64,000 nucleotides of DNA from Sphingomonas naphthae (GTDB lineage: Bacteria > Pseudomonadota > Alphaproteobacteria > Sphingomonadales > Sphingomonadaceae). A model generated the notes under the pieces. It did no database searches and had not been told where the DNA came from. It was given only the letters and a program-made list of their open reading frames with translations. The position numbers were made by a program, and so were the translations under genes. Positions 29,121 through 39,423 of this stretch are shown here, one piece after another. The stretch is taken from the NCBI RefSeq assembly GCF_028607085.1, contig NZ_CP117411.1, forward strand, positions 3,100,001 through 3,164,000, in the 5' to 3' direction. Within the stretch, counting starts at the first letter, position 1, and every line of letters starts with the position of its first letter.

Positions 29121-29510
29121 TCAGACGCGGCGGCGCTTCGACGGGCGAACGCCGTTGTGCGGGATCGGCGTCACGTCGCGGATGGACGTGATGTGGAAGC
29201 CGACCGCCTGAAGGGCGCGCAGCGCGCTCTCGCGGCCCGAACCGGGGCCCTTGACCTCGACTTCGAGGGTGCGGACACCATGCTCGGCGGCCTTCTTGCC
29301 GGCGTCTTCCGCCGCGACCTGCGCCGCATACGGGGTCGACTTGCGGCTGCCCTTGAAGCCCATCATGCCGGCGGACGACCACGAAATGGCGTTGCCCTGG
29401 GCATCGGTGATGGTGATCATGGTGTTGTTGAAGCTGGCGTTGACGTGGGCCACGCCGGCCGAGATGTTCTTGCGCTCGCGCCGCTTGATGCGCTGGGGTT
29501 CGCGTGCCAT
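29121..29510 (-). CDS. rpsK: 30S ribosomal protein S11
   Basis: 129 residues, standard length. The core [35 protein letters not shown] and the C-terminal [19 protein letters not shown] are diagnostic. S11 lies on the platform of the 30S subunit next to the Shine-Dalgarno helix. The order is rpsM-rpsK-rpoA-rplQ. Confidence 0.97.
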   Translation of the reverse strand: MAREPQRIKRRERKNISAGVAHVNASFNNTMITITDAQGNAISWSSAGMMGFKGSRKSTPYAAQVAAEDAGKKAAEHGVRTLEVEVKGPGSGRESALRALQAVGFHITSIRDVTPIPHNGVRPSKRRRV

Positions 29511-29622
29511 TTTTCTTTTCCTGACCTAATCTCTGTCCCTGAACCGGGGCGGCCTCTCTGCGAGGCCCCGCCTCCGGCGGAGCAAGGCGAGAAACAGCCC
29601 CCCGGGCTGTTTCCTGATCGCC

Positions 29623-29991
29623 TTACTTCTTCTTACCGGCGATCGGCTTGGCCTTGCCCTTGCGGGTGCGCGCATTGGTGTGCGTGCGCTGGCCGCGAAC
29701 CGGGAGCCCCTTGCGATGGCGCAGGCCGCGATAGCAGGCCAGATCCATCAGGCGCTTGATGTTCACCGCCACCTGACGGCGAAGATCGCCCTCGACGGTG
29801 TAGCTGGCGTCGATCGTCTCACGGATCTGGAGGACTTCCTGGTCCGACAGGTCCTGCACGCGACGCTGCTGCTCGATGCCGAGCTTGGCGGTGATTTCCT
29901 TGGCCTTGGCCGGGCCGATGCCGTGGATATAGGTCAGCGCGATTTCGACGCGCTTGTTGGTCGGGATGTTCACACCCGCGATACGTGCCAT
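29623..29991 (-). CDS. rpsM: 30S ribosomal protein S13
   Basis: 122 residues from ATG 29991; the frame is open upstream but the conserved start [20 protein letters not shown] fixes this one. The basic tail [24 protein letters not shown] reaches the tRNA sites in the 30S head. It is the first gene of the alpha-operon part, 292 bases after adk, a gap that holds a palindromic repeat. Confidence 0.97.
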   Translation of the reverse strand: MARIAGVNIPTNKRVEIALTYIHGIGPAKAKEITAKLGIEQQRRVQDLSDQEVLQIRETIDASYTVEGDLRRQVAVNIKRLMDLACYRGLRHRKGLPVRGQRTHTNARTRKGKAKPIAGKKK

Positions 29992-30197
29992 CTGTTTCTT
30001 TCTCCTGCTCCACGGGGCGGCTGGCAGCCCGCCCCATCTCGACGCTGCAATCCCCAACGAAACGAACGCCGGAAACACGACACGCGCCAAGGCGCGGCCG
30101 AAAGCCGGGTTCAGGGGATCGCAGGCCTTTAGGGGATGACGCGCGCGGCTGTCAAGCGAGTCGCGGGGATGCGCCGCGCGACCTTTGTGTTCCGTCC

Positions 30198-30280
30198 CGT
30201 GCTCCCGCGAAAGCGGGAGCACGGGGTGTCGGGGCGCAACGCCTGGCCCCCTGGGCCCCTGCCTGCGCAGGAGCACGGGG
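30198..30280. repeat. Palindromic repeat, GTGCTCC family (copy 3), between adk and rpsM
   Basis: A perfect hairpin CGTGCTCCCGC-GAAA-GCGGGAGCACG opens the element and GCAGGAGCACG closes it at 30280. It lies immediately after the adk stop. The remaining part of the adk-rpsM gap (29992-30197) contains no ORF; I see no convincing promoter for rpsM. Confidence 0.8.
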
Positions 30281-30283
30281 CGT

Positions 30284-30943
30284 TCAGGCCGGCGTCGTCT
30301 CGCCCAGGATCGCCTCGATCGCGATCGTCACGTCCTCGATCTCGGCCATGCCGTCGATCTGGGAGAGGATGCCCTTGGCGGCGTAATAGGGCAGGATCGG
30401 CGCCGTCTCCGAGCGATAGACCGCCAGGCGGGTGCGCACGGTTTCGGCATTGTCGTCGGGCCGGCGGCTGAATTCGGTCGAGCCGCACACGTCGCACACG
30501 CCCGCCGTCGCCGGCTGCTTGAAGCTGTCGTGATAGCCCTCGCCGCACTTGGCGCAGGTGAAGCGACCAGTGATGCGCTCGACCAGCGCCTCCTCGTCCA
30601 CCGCCATCTCGATGACGTGATCGAGCGCGGTGCCGCGCGCGGAGAGCAGGCCGTCCAGCGTCTCGGCCTGGGCCTGGGTGCGGGGATAGCCGTCGAAGAT
30701 CACGCCCTTGGCGATGTCCGGCTCGTCGAGCCGGGCGCCGAGGATCTCGGCCATCAACTCGTCCGACACGAGCTTGCCCGAATTCATCACCTCGGCCAGC
30801 TGGTTGCCCAGCGGGGTGCCCGCCTTCTTCATCGCCCGCAGCAGATCGCCGGTGGAGATCTGGATCATGCCGCGCTCGGCCTCGAGGCGCTTGGCCTGGG
30901 TGCCCTTGCCCGCCCCCGGCGGCCCCAGCAGAATGATGTTCAT
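30284..30943 (-). CDS. adk: Adenylate kinase
   Basis: 219 residues from ATG 30943 (a GTG three codons upstream is possible). It interconverts ATP + AMP and 2 ADP. The P-loop [10 protein letters not shown] starts at residue 7, then [10 protein letters not shown], the AMP-site [12 protein letters not shown] and the LID domain. The LID carries four cysteines (CAKC near 130 and CDVC near 150), the zinc-binding type. Placed between secY and rpsM, the usual alphaproteobacterial order. Confidence 0.96.
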   Translation of the reverse strand: MNIILLGPPGAGKGTQAKRLEAERGMIQISTGDLLRAMKKAGTPLGNQLAEVMNSGKLVSDELMAEILGARLDEPDIAKGVIFDGYPRTQAQAETLDGLLSARGTALDHVIEMAVDEEALVERITGRFTCAKCGEGYHDSFKQPATAGVCDVCGSTEFSRRPDDNAETVRTRLAVYRSETAPILPYYAAKGILSQIDGMAEIEDVTIAIEAILGETTPA

Positions 30944-30988
30944 TCCCTTCACTCTCCCCCGTCGGAAGGCCGGTCGATCAGCCGCGCC

Positions 30989-32350
30989 CTAGCGGCGCGT
31001 GCCGCCTCGCAGCTTCGATTTCTTGATGAGATCGCCATATTGATGCGCGAGCAGATGGCTCTGGATCTGCGTCACCGTGTCGATCGTGACGTTGACGACG
31101 ATCAGCAGGCTGGTGCCGCCGAAGCCGATCGACGTGCGCGGGATCAGCATTTCCGGCACCACGCAGATGAAGATCAGATAGGCCGCGCCCAGCACGGTGA
31201 TGCGGGTCAGCACGTAATCGAGATATTTCTCGGTCGCCTTGCCCGGCCGCACGCCCGGCACGAAGCCGCCGTAGCGCTTCAGATTGTCCGCCGTCTCCTC
31301 CGGATTGAAGACGACCGCGGTGTAGAAGAAGCTGAAGAAGCCGATGCCCAGCGCGAACAGCAGGAAATACATCGGCGTGTCGCGGCCGATGAACTGGTTC
31401 AGCGAGATCACGAAATCGCCCCAGCGGCTTTCGCCCGACAGATGGCTGCCGGCGAACTGGGTGATCGTGAGCGGCAGCGCCAGCAGCGACGACGCGAAGA
31501 TCGGCGGGATCACGTTGGCGGTGTTGATCTTGAGCGGCAGGAAGCTCTTGTCGCCCTGCATCATCCCCCGCGCGGTCTGGCGCTTGGGATATTGGATCAG
31601 CACGCGGCGCTGCGCCCGTTCCATGAAGCAGATGAACAGCACCAGCGCGACCACGAACAGGAAGCCGCCGATCACCAGCAGCGCCGAGGTGGCGCCCGTC
31701 CGCACGCTCTCCAGCTCCTGCACGATCGTGACGGGCAGCTGCGCGACGATGCCGGCCATGATGATGAGCGAGACGCCGTTGCCGATGCCCCGGCTGGTGA
31801 TCTGCTCGCCCAGCCACATCAGGAACAGCGTGCCGCCGATCAGCGAGACCACGGTGGTCACGCGGAACAGGTACGGATCGGTCACCACCGCCTGCTGGCC
31901 GGCACTCGCGCCCCAGGCTTCAAGGCCGACGGCGATGAAATAGCCCTGGATCGCGGTCAGCAGGACCGTGCCGTAGCGGGTATATTGGTTGAGCTTCTTG
32001 CGACCGCTCTCGCCTTCCTTCTTGATGGCGGCGAGTTGCGGGCTGAGCGAAGTCGCCAGCTGCACCACGATCGAGGCGGTGATGTAGGGCATCACGCCCA
32101 GCGCCACCAGGCTCATGCGGGTCAGCGCGCCGCCGGTGAAGGTGTTGAAGAAATCGAGCACGCCGCCCTTGGTCGTGTCGAACAGGGTCGCCAGCGCGCG
32201 CGGATCGATGCCCGGCAGCGGCACATGGCTCAGCAGGCGGAACACGATGAGCGCGCCCAGGGTGAACCACAGGCGCTTCTTGAGTTCGGTCGCCTTCGCG
32301 AATTGCGACAGGCTTACGTTGGCGGCCAATTGCTCGGCGGCGGATGCCAT
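30989..32350 (-). CDS. secY: Protein translocase subunit SecY
   Basis: 453 residues from ATG 32350, ten transmembrane segments. SecY is the protein-conducting channel of the inner membrane. Visible landmarks are the N-terminal ATELKKRLWFTLGALIVFRL, the plug-region LPGIDPRAL and FNTFTGGALTRMSLVALGVMPYITASIVVQL, and the cytosolic loop with VKPGVRPGKATEKYLD-like FVPGVRPGKATEKYL that contacts SecA and the ribosome. It follows rplO with a 153-base gap. Confidence 0.97.
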   Translation of the reverse strand: MASAAEQLAANVSLSQFAKATELKKRLWFTLGALIVFRLLSHVPLPGIDPRALATLFDTTKGGVLDFFNTFTGGALTRMSLVALGVMPYITASIVVQLATSLSPQLAAIKKEGESGRKKLNQYTRYGTVLLTAIQGYFIAVGLEAWGASAGQQAVVTDPYLFRVTTVVSLIGGTLFLMWLGEQITSRGIGNGVSLIIMAGIVAQLPVTIVQELESVRTGATSALLVIGGFLFVVALVLFICFMERAQRRVLIQYPKRQTARGMMQGDKSFLPLKINTANVIPPIFASSLLALPLTITQFAGSHLSGESRWGDFVISLNQFIGRDTPMYFLLFALGIGFFSFFYTAVVFNPEETADNLKRYGGFVPGVRPGKATEKYLDYVLTRITVLGAAYLIFICVVPEMLIPRTSIGFGGTSLLIVVNVTIDTVTQIQSHLLAHQYGDLIKKSKLRGGTRR

Positions 32351-32503
32351 CAGTCTGATACCTTCGAAACGAATAGCCGGCGAGAAAACGAAAGGGCGGC
32401 GGAGCGACCCTTCGCACCGCCGCCCCATATAAACGCTCGATCGGGCTTGTCTAACGCGCCGTCACGGCACCTTCGTATGAGAAGGCGCCGCTGTCATCGA
32501 CGT

Positions 32504-33064
32504 TCAGGCCTTGGCGGCGGCCTTCTTGGCGTCCTTGTCGGCCGCGCGGGCCTTCTGGACGACACGATGCTTGGCCTTGGCCTTGTCCGCCGCCGCGACG
32601 ACCTCGATCACCTCGACCGAACCGCCGGCGGCTTCAATCGCGCTCTTGGCGCCGGCCGAAACGCCGGCGACCTTGAAGCTCAGCTTGGCGGTCAGCTCGC
32701 CCTTGCCCAGGATGCGCACGCCGTCCTTGCCGCCACGGGCGACACCGGCCGCCTTCAGCGCGGCATGGTCGATCGTGCCGTCGGTCGCCAGCGTGCCGGC
32801 ATCGACCAGCTTCTGGAGAGCGCCCAGGTTCACCTCGGCATAATCCTTGGCGAAGATGTTGTTGAAGCCGCGCTTCGGGATACGCATGTGGAGCGGCATC
32901 TGGCCGCCCTCGAAGCCCTTGATGGACACGCCCTCACGGCTCTTCTGGCCCTTCTGGCCACGGCCGGCGGTCTTGCCCTTGCCAGAGCCGATGCCGCGTC
33001 CGACGCGCATCCGGCCCTTGCGGGCGCCGGGGTTGTCCCTGATTTCGTTGAGCTTGAACGTCAT
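32504..33064 (-). CDS. rplO: 50S ribosomal protein L15
   Basis: 186 residues; about 40 longer than E. coli L15 because of an Ala/Lys-rich C-terminal tail ([20 protein letters not shown]...), as in other alphaproteobacteria. The glycine-rich start [28 protein letters not shown] is diagnostic. L15 is an early assembly protein of the 50S subunit. Confidence 0.95.
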   Translation of the reverse strand: MTFKLNEIRDNPGARKGRMRVGRGIGSGKGKTAGRGQKGQKSREGVSIKGFEGGQMPLHMRIPKRGFNNIFAKDYAEVNLGALQKLVDAGTLATDGTIDHAALKAAGVARGGKDGVRILGKGELTAKLSFKVAGVSAGAKSAIEAAGGSVEVIEVVAAADKAKAKHRVVQKARAADKDAKKAAAKA

Positions 33065-33267
33065 GATACTGCACTCGCTTTCGCTATGGTCGCGCGGAAT
33101 GGGTGGAAGCGGGCGCCCCTAACGGATTCGCCCGCGCTTGTCACGTGTCTGTTTCAACTGCGCCGTCCGATGTGGAATCGCGAATCGCGATCCTTTGGCG
33201 CGGTGGCAGAAAAACGGCGCCGGGCTTCCACCCGACGCCGCTTGTTTTCCGGATTCGATCGAGAGCC

Positions 33268-33444
33268 TCAGCCCTCGACCTTCACCATATGCGCGACCTT
33301 GCGGATCATGCCACGCACTTCGGGCGTGTCCTCCAGCTCGCGGGTCTTGTGCATCTTGTTCAGGCCAAGGCCGATCAGGGTCGCGCGCTGGTCCTGCGTG
33401 CGGCGGATCGGGGAGCCGGTCTGGGTTACCTTGAGCGTCGCCAT
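33268..33444 (-). CDS. rpmD: 50S ribosomal protein L30
   Basis: 58 residues, short and easily missed. Translation from ATG 33444 reads [20 protein letters not shown]..., with the family core [26 protein letters not shown], ending HMVKVEG. It lies between rpsE (5-base gap) and rplO, its normal place in the spc operon. Confidence 0.95.
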   Translation of the reverse strand: MATLKVTQTGSPIRRTQDQRATLIGLGLNKMHKTRELEDTPEVRGMIRKVAHMVKVEG

Positions 33445-33449
33445 GTCGA

Positions 33450-34166
33450 TTACTCCGTAACCGCCGCGGCTTCGGCTTCGGCGACCTCGGGAGCGGCACC
33501 GCCACGGCCGAGCAGGTCGGCGATCTTCTTGCCGCGACGCTGCGCTACCGCCTTGGGGCTGGTCTGGTCACCGAGCGCCTCGAAGGTCGCGCGGATCATG
33601 TTGTAGGGGTTCGAGGTGCCGACCGACTTGGTCACCACGTCGTGCACGCCCAGGCTCTCGAAGATGGCGCGCATCGGGCCACCCGCGATGATGCCGGTGC
33701 CCGGAGGCGCCGTGCGGATGGTGACGCGGCCCGCGCCGAAATGCCCGGCGCCGTCGTGATGGAGGGTACGGCCCTCCTTCAGCGGAACGCGGATCATCGC
33801 CTTCTTGGCGGCGGCGGTCGCCTTGGAGATCGCCTCCGGCACTTCGCGCGCCTTGCCATGGCCGAAGCCCGAACGGCCCTTGCCATCGCCGACCACGACG
33901 AGCGCCGCGAAGCCGAAGCGCTTGCCGCCCTTCACCGTCTTGGAGACGCGGTTGATGTGGACGAGCTTTTCGATCAGCTCCTCGCCACCCTCGTCGCGCG
34001 GGCCGTCGCGACGGCCACGATTGCCGTCACGGCCGCCACGGCCACGATTGTCGCCGCCGGGGCCACGCCCACGACCGCCACGGGGACCACGGCCTTCGCG
34101 ACCCTGCGGAGCGCCGTCCTGCGGCGCGCCTTCGGCCGGAGCCGCGTTCTGGATTTCGTCAGCCAT
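33450..34166 (-). CDS. rpsE: 30S ribosomal protein S5 with Arg/Gly-rich N-terminal extension
   Basis: 238 residues against 167 in E. coli. The core from about residue 62 is normal: [50 protein letters not shown], then the C-terminal [20 protein letters not shown]. The first 60 residues are low-complexity and RGG-rich ([19 protein letters not shown]), probably disordered and RNA-binding. Homologues in related genera may carry shorter versions. S5 takes part in decoding fidelity. rplR precedes it directly. Confidence 0.95.
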   Translation of the reverse strand: MADEIQNAAPAEGAPQDGAPQGREGRGPRGGRGRGPGGDNRGRGGRDGNRGRRDGPRDEGGEELIEKLVHINRVSKTVKGGKRFGFAALVVVGDGKGRSGFGHGKAREVPEAISKATAAAKKAMIRVPLKEGRTLHHDGAGHFGAGRVTIRTAPPGTGIIAGGPMRAIFESLGVHDVVTKSVGTSNPYNMIRATFEALGDQTSPKAVAQRRGKKIADLLGRGGAAPEVAEAEAAAVTE

Positions 34167-34526
34167 TTAGAACTCCAATCCGCCTTCGCGGGCCGCATCG
34201 GCCAGCGCCTTGACGCGGCCGTGGAAGAGGAAGCCGCCACGATCGAAAACGACCTGCGTGACGCCCGCCGCCGTCGCCTTTTCGGCGACGCGCTTGCCGA
34301 CCGAGGCCGCGGCTTGCAGGTTCGCACCCGAAGCCTCGCCCTTGATGCCCTTGTCGATCGTCGAGGCCGAAGCCACGGTGCGACCGGCGGCATCGTCGAT
34401 CACCTGCGCATAGATGTGCCGGCCCGAACGATGGATCGAGAGACGCGGACGGCCACCGGCACGCGCCTTGAGGGCGGTGCGGACGCGCTGACGGCGCTTC
34501 TGGAAAAGAGAGAGGCCCTTTGCCAT
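34167..34526 (-). CDS. rplR: 50S ribosomal protein L18
   Basis: 119 residues. Core features [23 protein letters not shown] and [26 protein letters not shown] are diagnostic. L18 binds 5S rRNA. It overlaps rplF by one base. Confidence 0.96.
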   Translation of the reverse strand: MAKGLSLFQKRRQRVRTALKARAGGRPRLSIHRSGRHIYAQVIDDAAGRTVASASTIDKGIKGEASGANLQAAASVGKRVAEKATAAGVTQVVFDRGGFLFHGRVKALADAAREGGLEF

Positions 34527-35059
34527 TACTTCTTCTTACCCTCCTTGCGGAAGATGAACTCACCGGCATATTTGATACCCTTGCCCTTGTAGGGCTCGGG
34601 CTTGCGCCAGCGGCGGATCTCGGCGGCGACCTGGCCAACCTTCTGCTTGTCGATGCCGGAGATGTTGACCGTGGTCTGGTCCGGCGTCGCGATCGTGATG
34701 CCTTCGGGGATCTCGAAGTTCACGTCGTGGCTGTAGCCAAGCTGAAGCTTGAGGTTGGAACCCTGCGAGGCGGCGCGGTAACCCACGCCGGTGATTTGCA
34801 GCGTCTTGGTATAGCCGGTGGTCACGCCGGTGATGAGGTTGGCCACCATCGTGCGCTGCATGCCCCAGAAGGAGCGGGCGCGCTTGGTGCCGTTGGCCGG
34901 CTGGACCGAGACGTTGCCGTCCTCGATCGCATAGGTCACCTCGTCGGCGAGCGGCATCGAGAGGGTGCCCTTGGGGCCCTTCACCGAAAGCTGCTTGCCC
35001 TCGATCGTTGCGGTCACGCCCGCGGGGACGGCGACCGGCTTCTTGCCGATGCGGCTCAT
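34526..35059 (-). CDS. rplF: 50S ribosomal protein L6
   Basis: 177 residues, the standard length. [16 protein letters not shown] at the start, [14 protein letters not shown] in the middle, and the C-terminal [20 protein letters not shown] identify it. It shares one base with both rpsH and rplR, consistent with translational coupling. Confidence 0.97.
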   Translation of the reverse strand: MSRIGKKPVAVPAGVTATIEGKQLSVKGPKGTLSMPLADEVTYAIEDGNVSVQPANGTKRARSFWGMQRTMVANLITGVTTGYTKTLQITGVGYRAASQGSNLKLQLGYSHDVNFEIPEGITIATPDQTTVNISGIDKQKVGQVAAEIRRWRKPEPYKGKGIKYAGEFIFRKEGKKK

Positions 35060-35454
35060 CAGAAGACCTCCGCGAGAACCTCGCCGCCGACATTCTGCTC
35101 GCGCGCTTCCGCGTCGGACAGAACGCCACGGGGCGTCGAGACGATGGTGATGCCCAGGCCGTTGCGGACGCGCGGCAGATCGGACGAACCCGAATAGACG
35201 CGGCGGCCCGGCTTGGACACGCGGACCAGATGCTTGATCGCGGGCTGGCCCTCGAAATACTTCAGCTCGATGCGCAGGCCATCATGGCCGCCAACGGCTT
35301 CCTCGGAATAACCGCGGATGAAGCCTTCGCGCTGGAGCACGTCCAGAACGCGCGCACGGAGCTTGGAGCCCGGCGACACGACACTGTCCTTGCGGGCACG
35401 CTGGCCGTTGCGGATGCGGGTGAGCAGGTCACCCAGGGGATCGGTCAAAGCCAT
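35059..35454 (-). CDS. rpsH: 30S ribosomal protein S8
   Basis: 131 residues. [20 protein letters not shown] at the start and the C-terminal [33 protein letters not shown] are diagnostic. S8 binds helix 21 of 16S rRNA; in E. coli it represses the spc operon by binding near rplE. I could not verify such a target here by eye. Confidence 0.97.
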   Translation of the reverse strand: MALTDPLGDLLTRIRNGQRARKDSVVSPGSKLRARVLDVLQREGFIRGYSEEAVGGHDGLRIELKYFEGQPAIKHLVRVSKPGRRVYSGSSDLPRVRNGLGITIVSTPRGVLSDAEAREQNVGGEVLAEVF

Positions 35455-35464
35455 CTTATTGCCC

Positions 35465-35770
35465 TTACCAGCTCGACTTCGTGAGGCCGGGGATCATGCC
35501 CCTGGTCGCGAGCTGCCGCAGCATCACACGCGCAAGGCCAAACTTGCGATAGTAGGCGCGCGGGCGGCCGGTGACTTCGCACCGGTTGCGCACGCGCGTC
35601 GGGTTCGCGTTGCGGGGAAGCTCCGCCATCTTCAGGCGGGCCATCAGACGCTCACCCTCGTCGTTGGACGTATCGTCCGCGATCGCCTTCAGCCGGGCAT
35701 ATTTGCCCGCATACTGCTTCACGAGCTTCTTGCGACGCTCGTTCTTGTTGATCGAACTCAGTTTCGCCAT
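35465..35770 (-). CDS. rpsN: 30S ribosomal protein S14 (zinc-free form)
   Basis: 101 residues, the long form without CxxC pairs. [29 protein letters not shown] and the C-terminal [34 protein letters not shown] are diagnostic. It sits between rplE and rpsH. Confidence 0.97.
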   Translation of the reverse strand: MAKLSSINKNERRKKLVKQYAGKYARLKAIADDTSNDEGERLMARLKMAELPRNANPTRVRNRCEVTGRPRAYYRKFGLARVMLRQLATRGMIPGLTKSSW

Positions 35771-35807
35771 GACTTAAGTTCTCTTTCCTAAATCCGGATC
35801 ATGCCGC

Positions 35808-36389
35808 TCAGGCGGCCTTCTTCTGCTCGGCCTGGGGCAGCGGGAACGGGAAACCGAACAGGCGGAGAAGCTCGCGCGCCTCCTCGTCGGTGTTCGCCGA
35901 GGTCTGGACGATGATGTCCATGCCACGGATGTCCGTCACCTTGTCGTAGCTGATCTCCTGGAAGATCAGCTGCTCCTTGATGCCCGTCGCATAATTGCCA
36001 CGGCCATCGAACGACTTGTCGCTCAGGCCGCGGAAATCGCGAACGCGCGGCAGCGCGATCGTGATGAAGCGGTCGAGGAACTCGTACATCCGCTCGCGAC
36101 GAAGGGTCACCTTCGCGCCGATTGGCATGCCTTCACGCAGCTTGAACTGCGCGATCGACTTCTTGGCCTTGGTCACCACGGCCTTCTGGCCGGCGATCAG
36201 GGTCATTTCGTTCGCGGCCTGCTCGACCTTCTTCTTGTCCTGCGTGGCCTCGCCGACGCCCATGTTCAGAACGATCTTCTCGATCTTCGGAACCTGCATC
36301 GAATTGGTGTAGCCGAACTTGTCGGTCATCGCCTTGACGATCGTGTCGTCATACATCTTGCGAAGGCGGGGCGTGTAGGCATCAGCCAT
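35808..36389 (-). CDS. rplE: 50S ribosomal protein L5
   Basis: 193 residues. [38 protein letters not shown] and the late [25 protein letters not shown] identify it. L5 binds 5S rRNA and contacts P-site tRNA. It overlaps rplX by 8 bases, with its start inside the end of that gene. Confidence 0.97.
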   Translation of the reverse strand: MADAYTPRLRKMYDDTIVKAMTDKFGYTNSMQVPKIEKIVLNMGVGEATQDKKKVEQAANEMTLIAGQKAVVTKAKKSIAQFKLREGMPIGAKVTLRRERMYEFLDRFITIALPRVRDFRGLSDKSFDGRGNYATGIKEQLIFQEISYDKVTDIRGMDIIVQTSANTDEEARELLRLFGFPFPLPQAEQKKAA

Positions 36390-36699
36390 CGATCTTCTCC
36401 CCGGTCTTGACGGCGACGCGAACCTTCTTGCCGTCCTGCGTCTCGAAACGAACGCGGGTCGGCTTGCCTTCGGCGGTGGCGATCGCGACCTTGGAGATCG
36501 CGAGCGGTGCCTCGGCGCGGTCGAGGCCGCCCTGCGGATTGGCCTGGCTGGGCTTCACATGGCGGGTGATCATGTTCACACCCGAAACGACGACCTTGCC
36601 GTCCTTCGGAAGCGCGCGCGTGACCTCGCCGGTCTTGCCCTTGTCCTTGCCACTCAGGACGACGACGCGGTCGCCCTTCTTGATCTTGGCAGCAGCCAT
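36382..36699 (-). CDS. rplX: 50S ribosomal protein L24
   Basis: 105 residues from ATG 36699; GAGG lies 7 bases upstream and the ATG overlaps the rplN stop (TGATG). A GTG one codon earlier is less likely. The KOW motif [21 protein letters not shown] and the core [18 protein letters not shown] are visible. L24 starts 50S assembly. Confidence 0.96.
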   Translation of the reverse strand: MAAAKIKKGDRVVVLSGKDKGKTGEVTRALPKDGKVVVSGVNMITRHVKPSQANPQGGLDRAEAPLAISKVAIATAEGKPTRVRFETQDGKKVRVAVKTGEKIDG

Positions 36700-37070
36700 C
36701 ACAGCACCTCTGGCGCGAGCGAAATGATCTTCATGTGGCCGGCGGCGCGAAGCTCGCGGACGACCGGGCCGAAGATACGGGTGCCGATCGGCTCCCCGCT
36801 GTTCTTGTTGATGAGGACCGCGGCGTTACCGTCGAAGCGGATGGTCGAGCCGTCCGCGCGATGGATGTCCTTGGCGGTACGAACGATCACCGCGCGGTGA
36901 ACGTCGCCCTTCTTGACCTTGGCGCGCGGCGCGGCTTCCTTGATGGAAACCACGATGATGTCGCCGACGCTCGCGAAGCGACGCTTGGAGCCGCCGAGCA
37001 CCTTGATGCACTGGACGCGCTTGGCGCCCGAGTTGTCGGCGACGTCCAGGTTGGACTGCATCTGGATCAT
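36699..37070 (-). CDS. rplN: 50S ribosomal protein L14
   Basis: 123 residues, near-invariant family. [19 protein letters not shown], then [22 protein letters not shown] and [14 protein letters not shown]14 forms intersubunit bridges. It overlaps rplX and follows rpsQ by 15 bases. Confidence 0.98.
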   Translation of the reverse strand: MIQMQSNLDVADNSGAKRVQCIKVLGGSKRRFASVGDIIVVSIKEAAPRAKVKKGDVHRAVIVRTAKDIHRADGSTIRFDGNAAVLINKNSGEPIGTRIFGPVVRELRAAGHMKIISLAPEVL

Positions 37071-37085
37071 GTGTCAGTCCTCCCT

Positions 37086-37343
37086 TTACGCGGCGGCGGG
37101 CGCGTCGGCGCCGACCTTGCTCAGAACGGTCCAGGTCTTCAGCTTGGAGATCGGCTTGCACTCTTCGATGCGGACCGTCTCGCCTTCCTTGAAGACGTTG
37201 CCCTCGTCATGGGCGTGATACTTCTTCGAACGCTTGATGATCTTGCCGTACAGCGGGTGCTTCACCCGCCGCTCGACCGAGACCACAACCGTCTTGTCGG
37301 TCTTGTCGGAGACCACGATCCCCGTCAGCACGCGCTTCGGCAT
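37086..37343 (-). CDS. rpsQ: 30S ribosomal protein S17
   Basis: 85 residues. [31 protein letters not shown] and the [19 protein letters not shown] segment are diagnostic for this 16S-binding OB-fold protein. Confidence 0.97.
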   Translation of the reverse strand: MPKRVLTGIVVSDKTDKTVVVSVERRVKHPLYGKIIKRSKKYHAHDEGNVFKEGETVRIEECKPISKLKTWTVLSKVGADAPAAA

Positions 37344-37355
37344 GGTTCGTGTTCC

Positions 37356-37559
37356 TTACTTGGCAGCCGAGCGCGAACGCTCGGTCTGCAACGTCTTGAT
37401 CTGAGCGATGGTGCGGCGCACCTCGCGCACCCGGCTCGGCTTTTCGAGCTGGTTCGTCGCGGCCTGGAACCGCAGGTTGAACTGCTCCCGCTTCAGCTCG
37501 CCGAGCTGGGTGGAGAGCTGGTCGTCGGTCGCGACCTTGAGATCAGCAATCTTCGCCAT
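37356..37559 (-). CDS. rpmC: 50S ribosomal protein L29
   Basis: 67 residues from ATG 37559; the longer open frame upstream overlaps rplP and is not real. Two-helix protein with [42 protein letters not shown]. It lies at the exit tunnel near the SRP and trigger-factor site. Confidence 0.96.
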   Translation of the reverse strand: MAKIADLKVATDDQLSTQLGELKREQFNLRFQAATNQLEKPSRVREVRRTIAQIKTLQTERSRSAAK

Positions 37560-37560
37560 C

Positions 37561-37992
37561 TTACTCAGCCTCGTGCACGGACTCGCCCAGGCGGGCGACG
37601 ACCTTGGTCTTGATCGGCAGCTTCTCCATCGCGCGCTCGAAGGCGACGCGGGCGAGCGGGCCGGGGACACCGTCGAGCTCGAAGAGGATGCGGCCGGGCT
37701 TCACGCGGGCGGCCCAGAATTCGGGCGCGCCCTTACCGGAACCCATGCGGACTTCGGCGGGCTTCGACGAAACCGGCACGTCCGGGAAGATGCGGATCCA
37801 CAAACGCCCCTGGCGCTTGATGTGGCGGGTGATCGCGCGGCGGGCCGCCTCGATCTGACGCGCGGTGATCCGGTCCGGCTCCAGGGCCTTCAGGCCGAAG
37901 GCGCCGAAGTTCAGCGCGGTGCCACCCTTGGCGTCGCCATGGATGCGGCCCTTGTGGGCCTTGCGGAATTTGGTGCGCTTTGGTTGCAGCAT
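37561..37992 (-). CDS. rplP: 50S ribosomal protein L16
   Basis: 143 residues. [48 protein letters not shown] and [27 protein letters not shown] are diagnostic. L16 supports tRNA accommodation at the peptidyl-transferase centre. One base separates it from rpmC. Confidence 0.97.
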   Translation of the reverse strand: MLQPKRTKFRKAHKGRIHGDAKGGTALNFGAFGLKALEPDRITARQIEAARRAITRHIKRQGRLWIRIFPDVPVSSKPAEVRMGSGKGAPEFWAARVKPGRILFELDGVPGPLARVAFERAMEKLPIKTKVVARLGESVHEAE

Positions 37993-38062
37993 TTTCTCTA
38001 ACCTTCAAACACCGCCCTGCCCCCGTGGGGACTAGCGGCCGATAAGGCGGATGAGGTTACCC

Positions 38063-38758
38063 TCAGCGCGCCGGACGGACCCCGGAGGTCTGAGCTTCCA
38101 GCATGAGCCGGTCCTGGGCCAGCGGATCGTGGCCGAGGATCTCACCCTTGAAGATCCAGACCTTGATGCCGCAGACGCCATAAGCGGTATGTGCCTCGGC
38201 TTCGGCGTAATCGACGTTCGCGCGCAGCGTGTGCAGCGGAACGCGACCTTCGCGATACCATTCGGTCCGCGCGATCTCCGCGCCACCGAGACGGCCGGCG
38301 CAGGTGATGCGGATGCCTTCCGCGCCGAGGCGCAGGGCCGACTGGACCGCACGCTTCATCGCCCGGCGGAACGCCACGCGACGCTCGAGCTGATCGGCGA
38401 CCGACTGGGCGACGAGCTTGCTGTCGATCTCCGGCTTGCGGATCTCGACGATGTTCAGGCTCACGTCCGACGAGGTCATCTTGCCGAGCGCCTTGCGGAG
38501 CTTCTCGATGTCCGCGCCCTTCTTGCCGATGATGACGCCGGGGCGTGCAGCATAGACGGAGATGCGGGCGAGCTTGGCCGGACGCTCGATCACCACCTTC
38601 GAGATCGCGGCCTGCGGCAGCGTCTTGAAGATGTGCGCGCGGATCTTGAGATCCTCGAGCAGCAGGCGGCTGTAGTCGGCGCCGTCGGCGTACCAGCGGC
38701 TGTCCCAGGTGCGGTTGATCTGCAACCGCATCCCGATCGGGTTGGATTTCTGACCCAT
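38063..38758 (-). CDS. rpsC: 30S ribosomal protein S3
   Basis: 231 residues. [24 protein letters not shown] at the start, the KH domain with [18 protein letters not shown], and the C-terminal [20 protein letters not shown]3 lines the mRNA entry channel. A 70-base gap, without clear signals, separates it from rplP. Confidence 0.97.
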   Translation of the reverse strand: MGQKSNPIGMRLQINRTWDSRWYADGADYSRLLLEDLKIRAHIFKTLPQAAISKVVIERPAKLARISVYAARPGVIIGKKGADIEKLRKALGKMTSSDVSLNIVEIRKPEIDSKLVAQSVADQLERRVAFRRAMKRAVQSALRLGAEGIRITCAGRLGGAEIARTEWYREGRVPLHTLRANVDYAEAEAHTAYGVCGIKVWIFKGEILGHDPLAQDRLMLEAQTSGVRPAR

Positions 38759-38759
38759 A

Positions 38760-39143
38760 TTACTCCCCAGCCTCCGCCTGCTCGCGGACGACGATGCGGA
38801 TGCGCGAAAACGGCTTGATGATGCGGGCCGAACGACCGCGGGCGCGGGTCGCGAAACGCTTCATCACCAGGCCCTTGCCGACCGAAGCCTCTTGGACGAC
38901 GAGCGCGTCGACATCCAGATTGTGGTTGTTCTCGGCGTTGGCGATCGCCGACGCGAGCGTCTTGCGGACGTCCACGGCCATCGCCTTCTTCGAGAAGGTG
39001 AGGATGTTCAGCGCGTCGCCGGCCTTCTTGTTGCGGATGAGGGCCGCAACCAGGTTCAGCTTCTGGGCGGAGCCGCGCACGGCGGTGTTGACCGCCAGCG
39101 CTTCCTTGTCGCCCACCTTGCGCGGGGAAACAGGCTTGCTCAT
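38760..39143 (-). CDS. rplV: 50S ribosomal protein L22
   Basis: 127 residues. [42 protein letters not shown] and the long exit-tunnel loop [23 protein letters not shown] are visible; this loop is the site of macrolide-resistance changes in other bacteria and looks ordinary here. Confidence 0.97.
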   Translation of the reverse strand: MSKPVSPRKVGDKEALAVNTAVRGSAQKLNLVAALIRNKKAGDALNILTFSKKAMAVDVRKTLASAIANAENNHNLDVDALVVQEASVGKGLVMKRFATRARGRSARIIKPFSRIRIVVREQAEAGE

Positions 39144-39418
39144 CAGCGCTTGCCCTTCTTGTCAGCCGCGTGACCCGGGAAGTACCGGGTCGGCGCGAAC
39201 TCGCCGAGCTTCATGCCGACCATGTCCTCGTTGACCGAGACGGGCACGAACTTGCGGCCGTTGTAGACGTTGAACGTGAGCCCAACGAACTGCGGCAGGA
39301 TCGTCGAACGACGCGACCAGGTCTTGATCGCACCACGGGTAGAACCTTCCTGAGCGGCCTCGGCCTTTTTCAGAAGGTGGAGGTCGACGAACGGACCTTT
39401 CCAGACGGAACGAGCCAT
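39143..39418 (-). CDS. rpsS: 30S ribosomal protein S19
   Basis: 91 residues from ATG 39418; upstream frame overlaps rplB and is spurious. [39 protein letters not shown] and [21 protein letters not shown] are diagnostic. It shares one base with rplV. Confidence 0.97.
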   Translation of the reverse strand: MARSVWKGPFVDLHLLKKAEAAQEGSTRGAIKTWSRRSTILPQFVGLTFNVYNGRKFVPVSVNEDMVGMKLGEFAPTRYFPGHAADKKGKR

Positions 39419-39423
39419 CTCGA

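Noticed and set aside
30185-33460. 1091-codon plus-strand open frame opposite adk, secY and rplO
   Set aside because: Composition (Arg/His/Asp/Gln-rich, no domains) is that of an antisense frame; the minus-strand genes are certain.
33119-33505. 128-codon minus-strand frame over rpmD
   Set aside because: The real gene in another frame is L30 (33268-33444), with clear family sequence.
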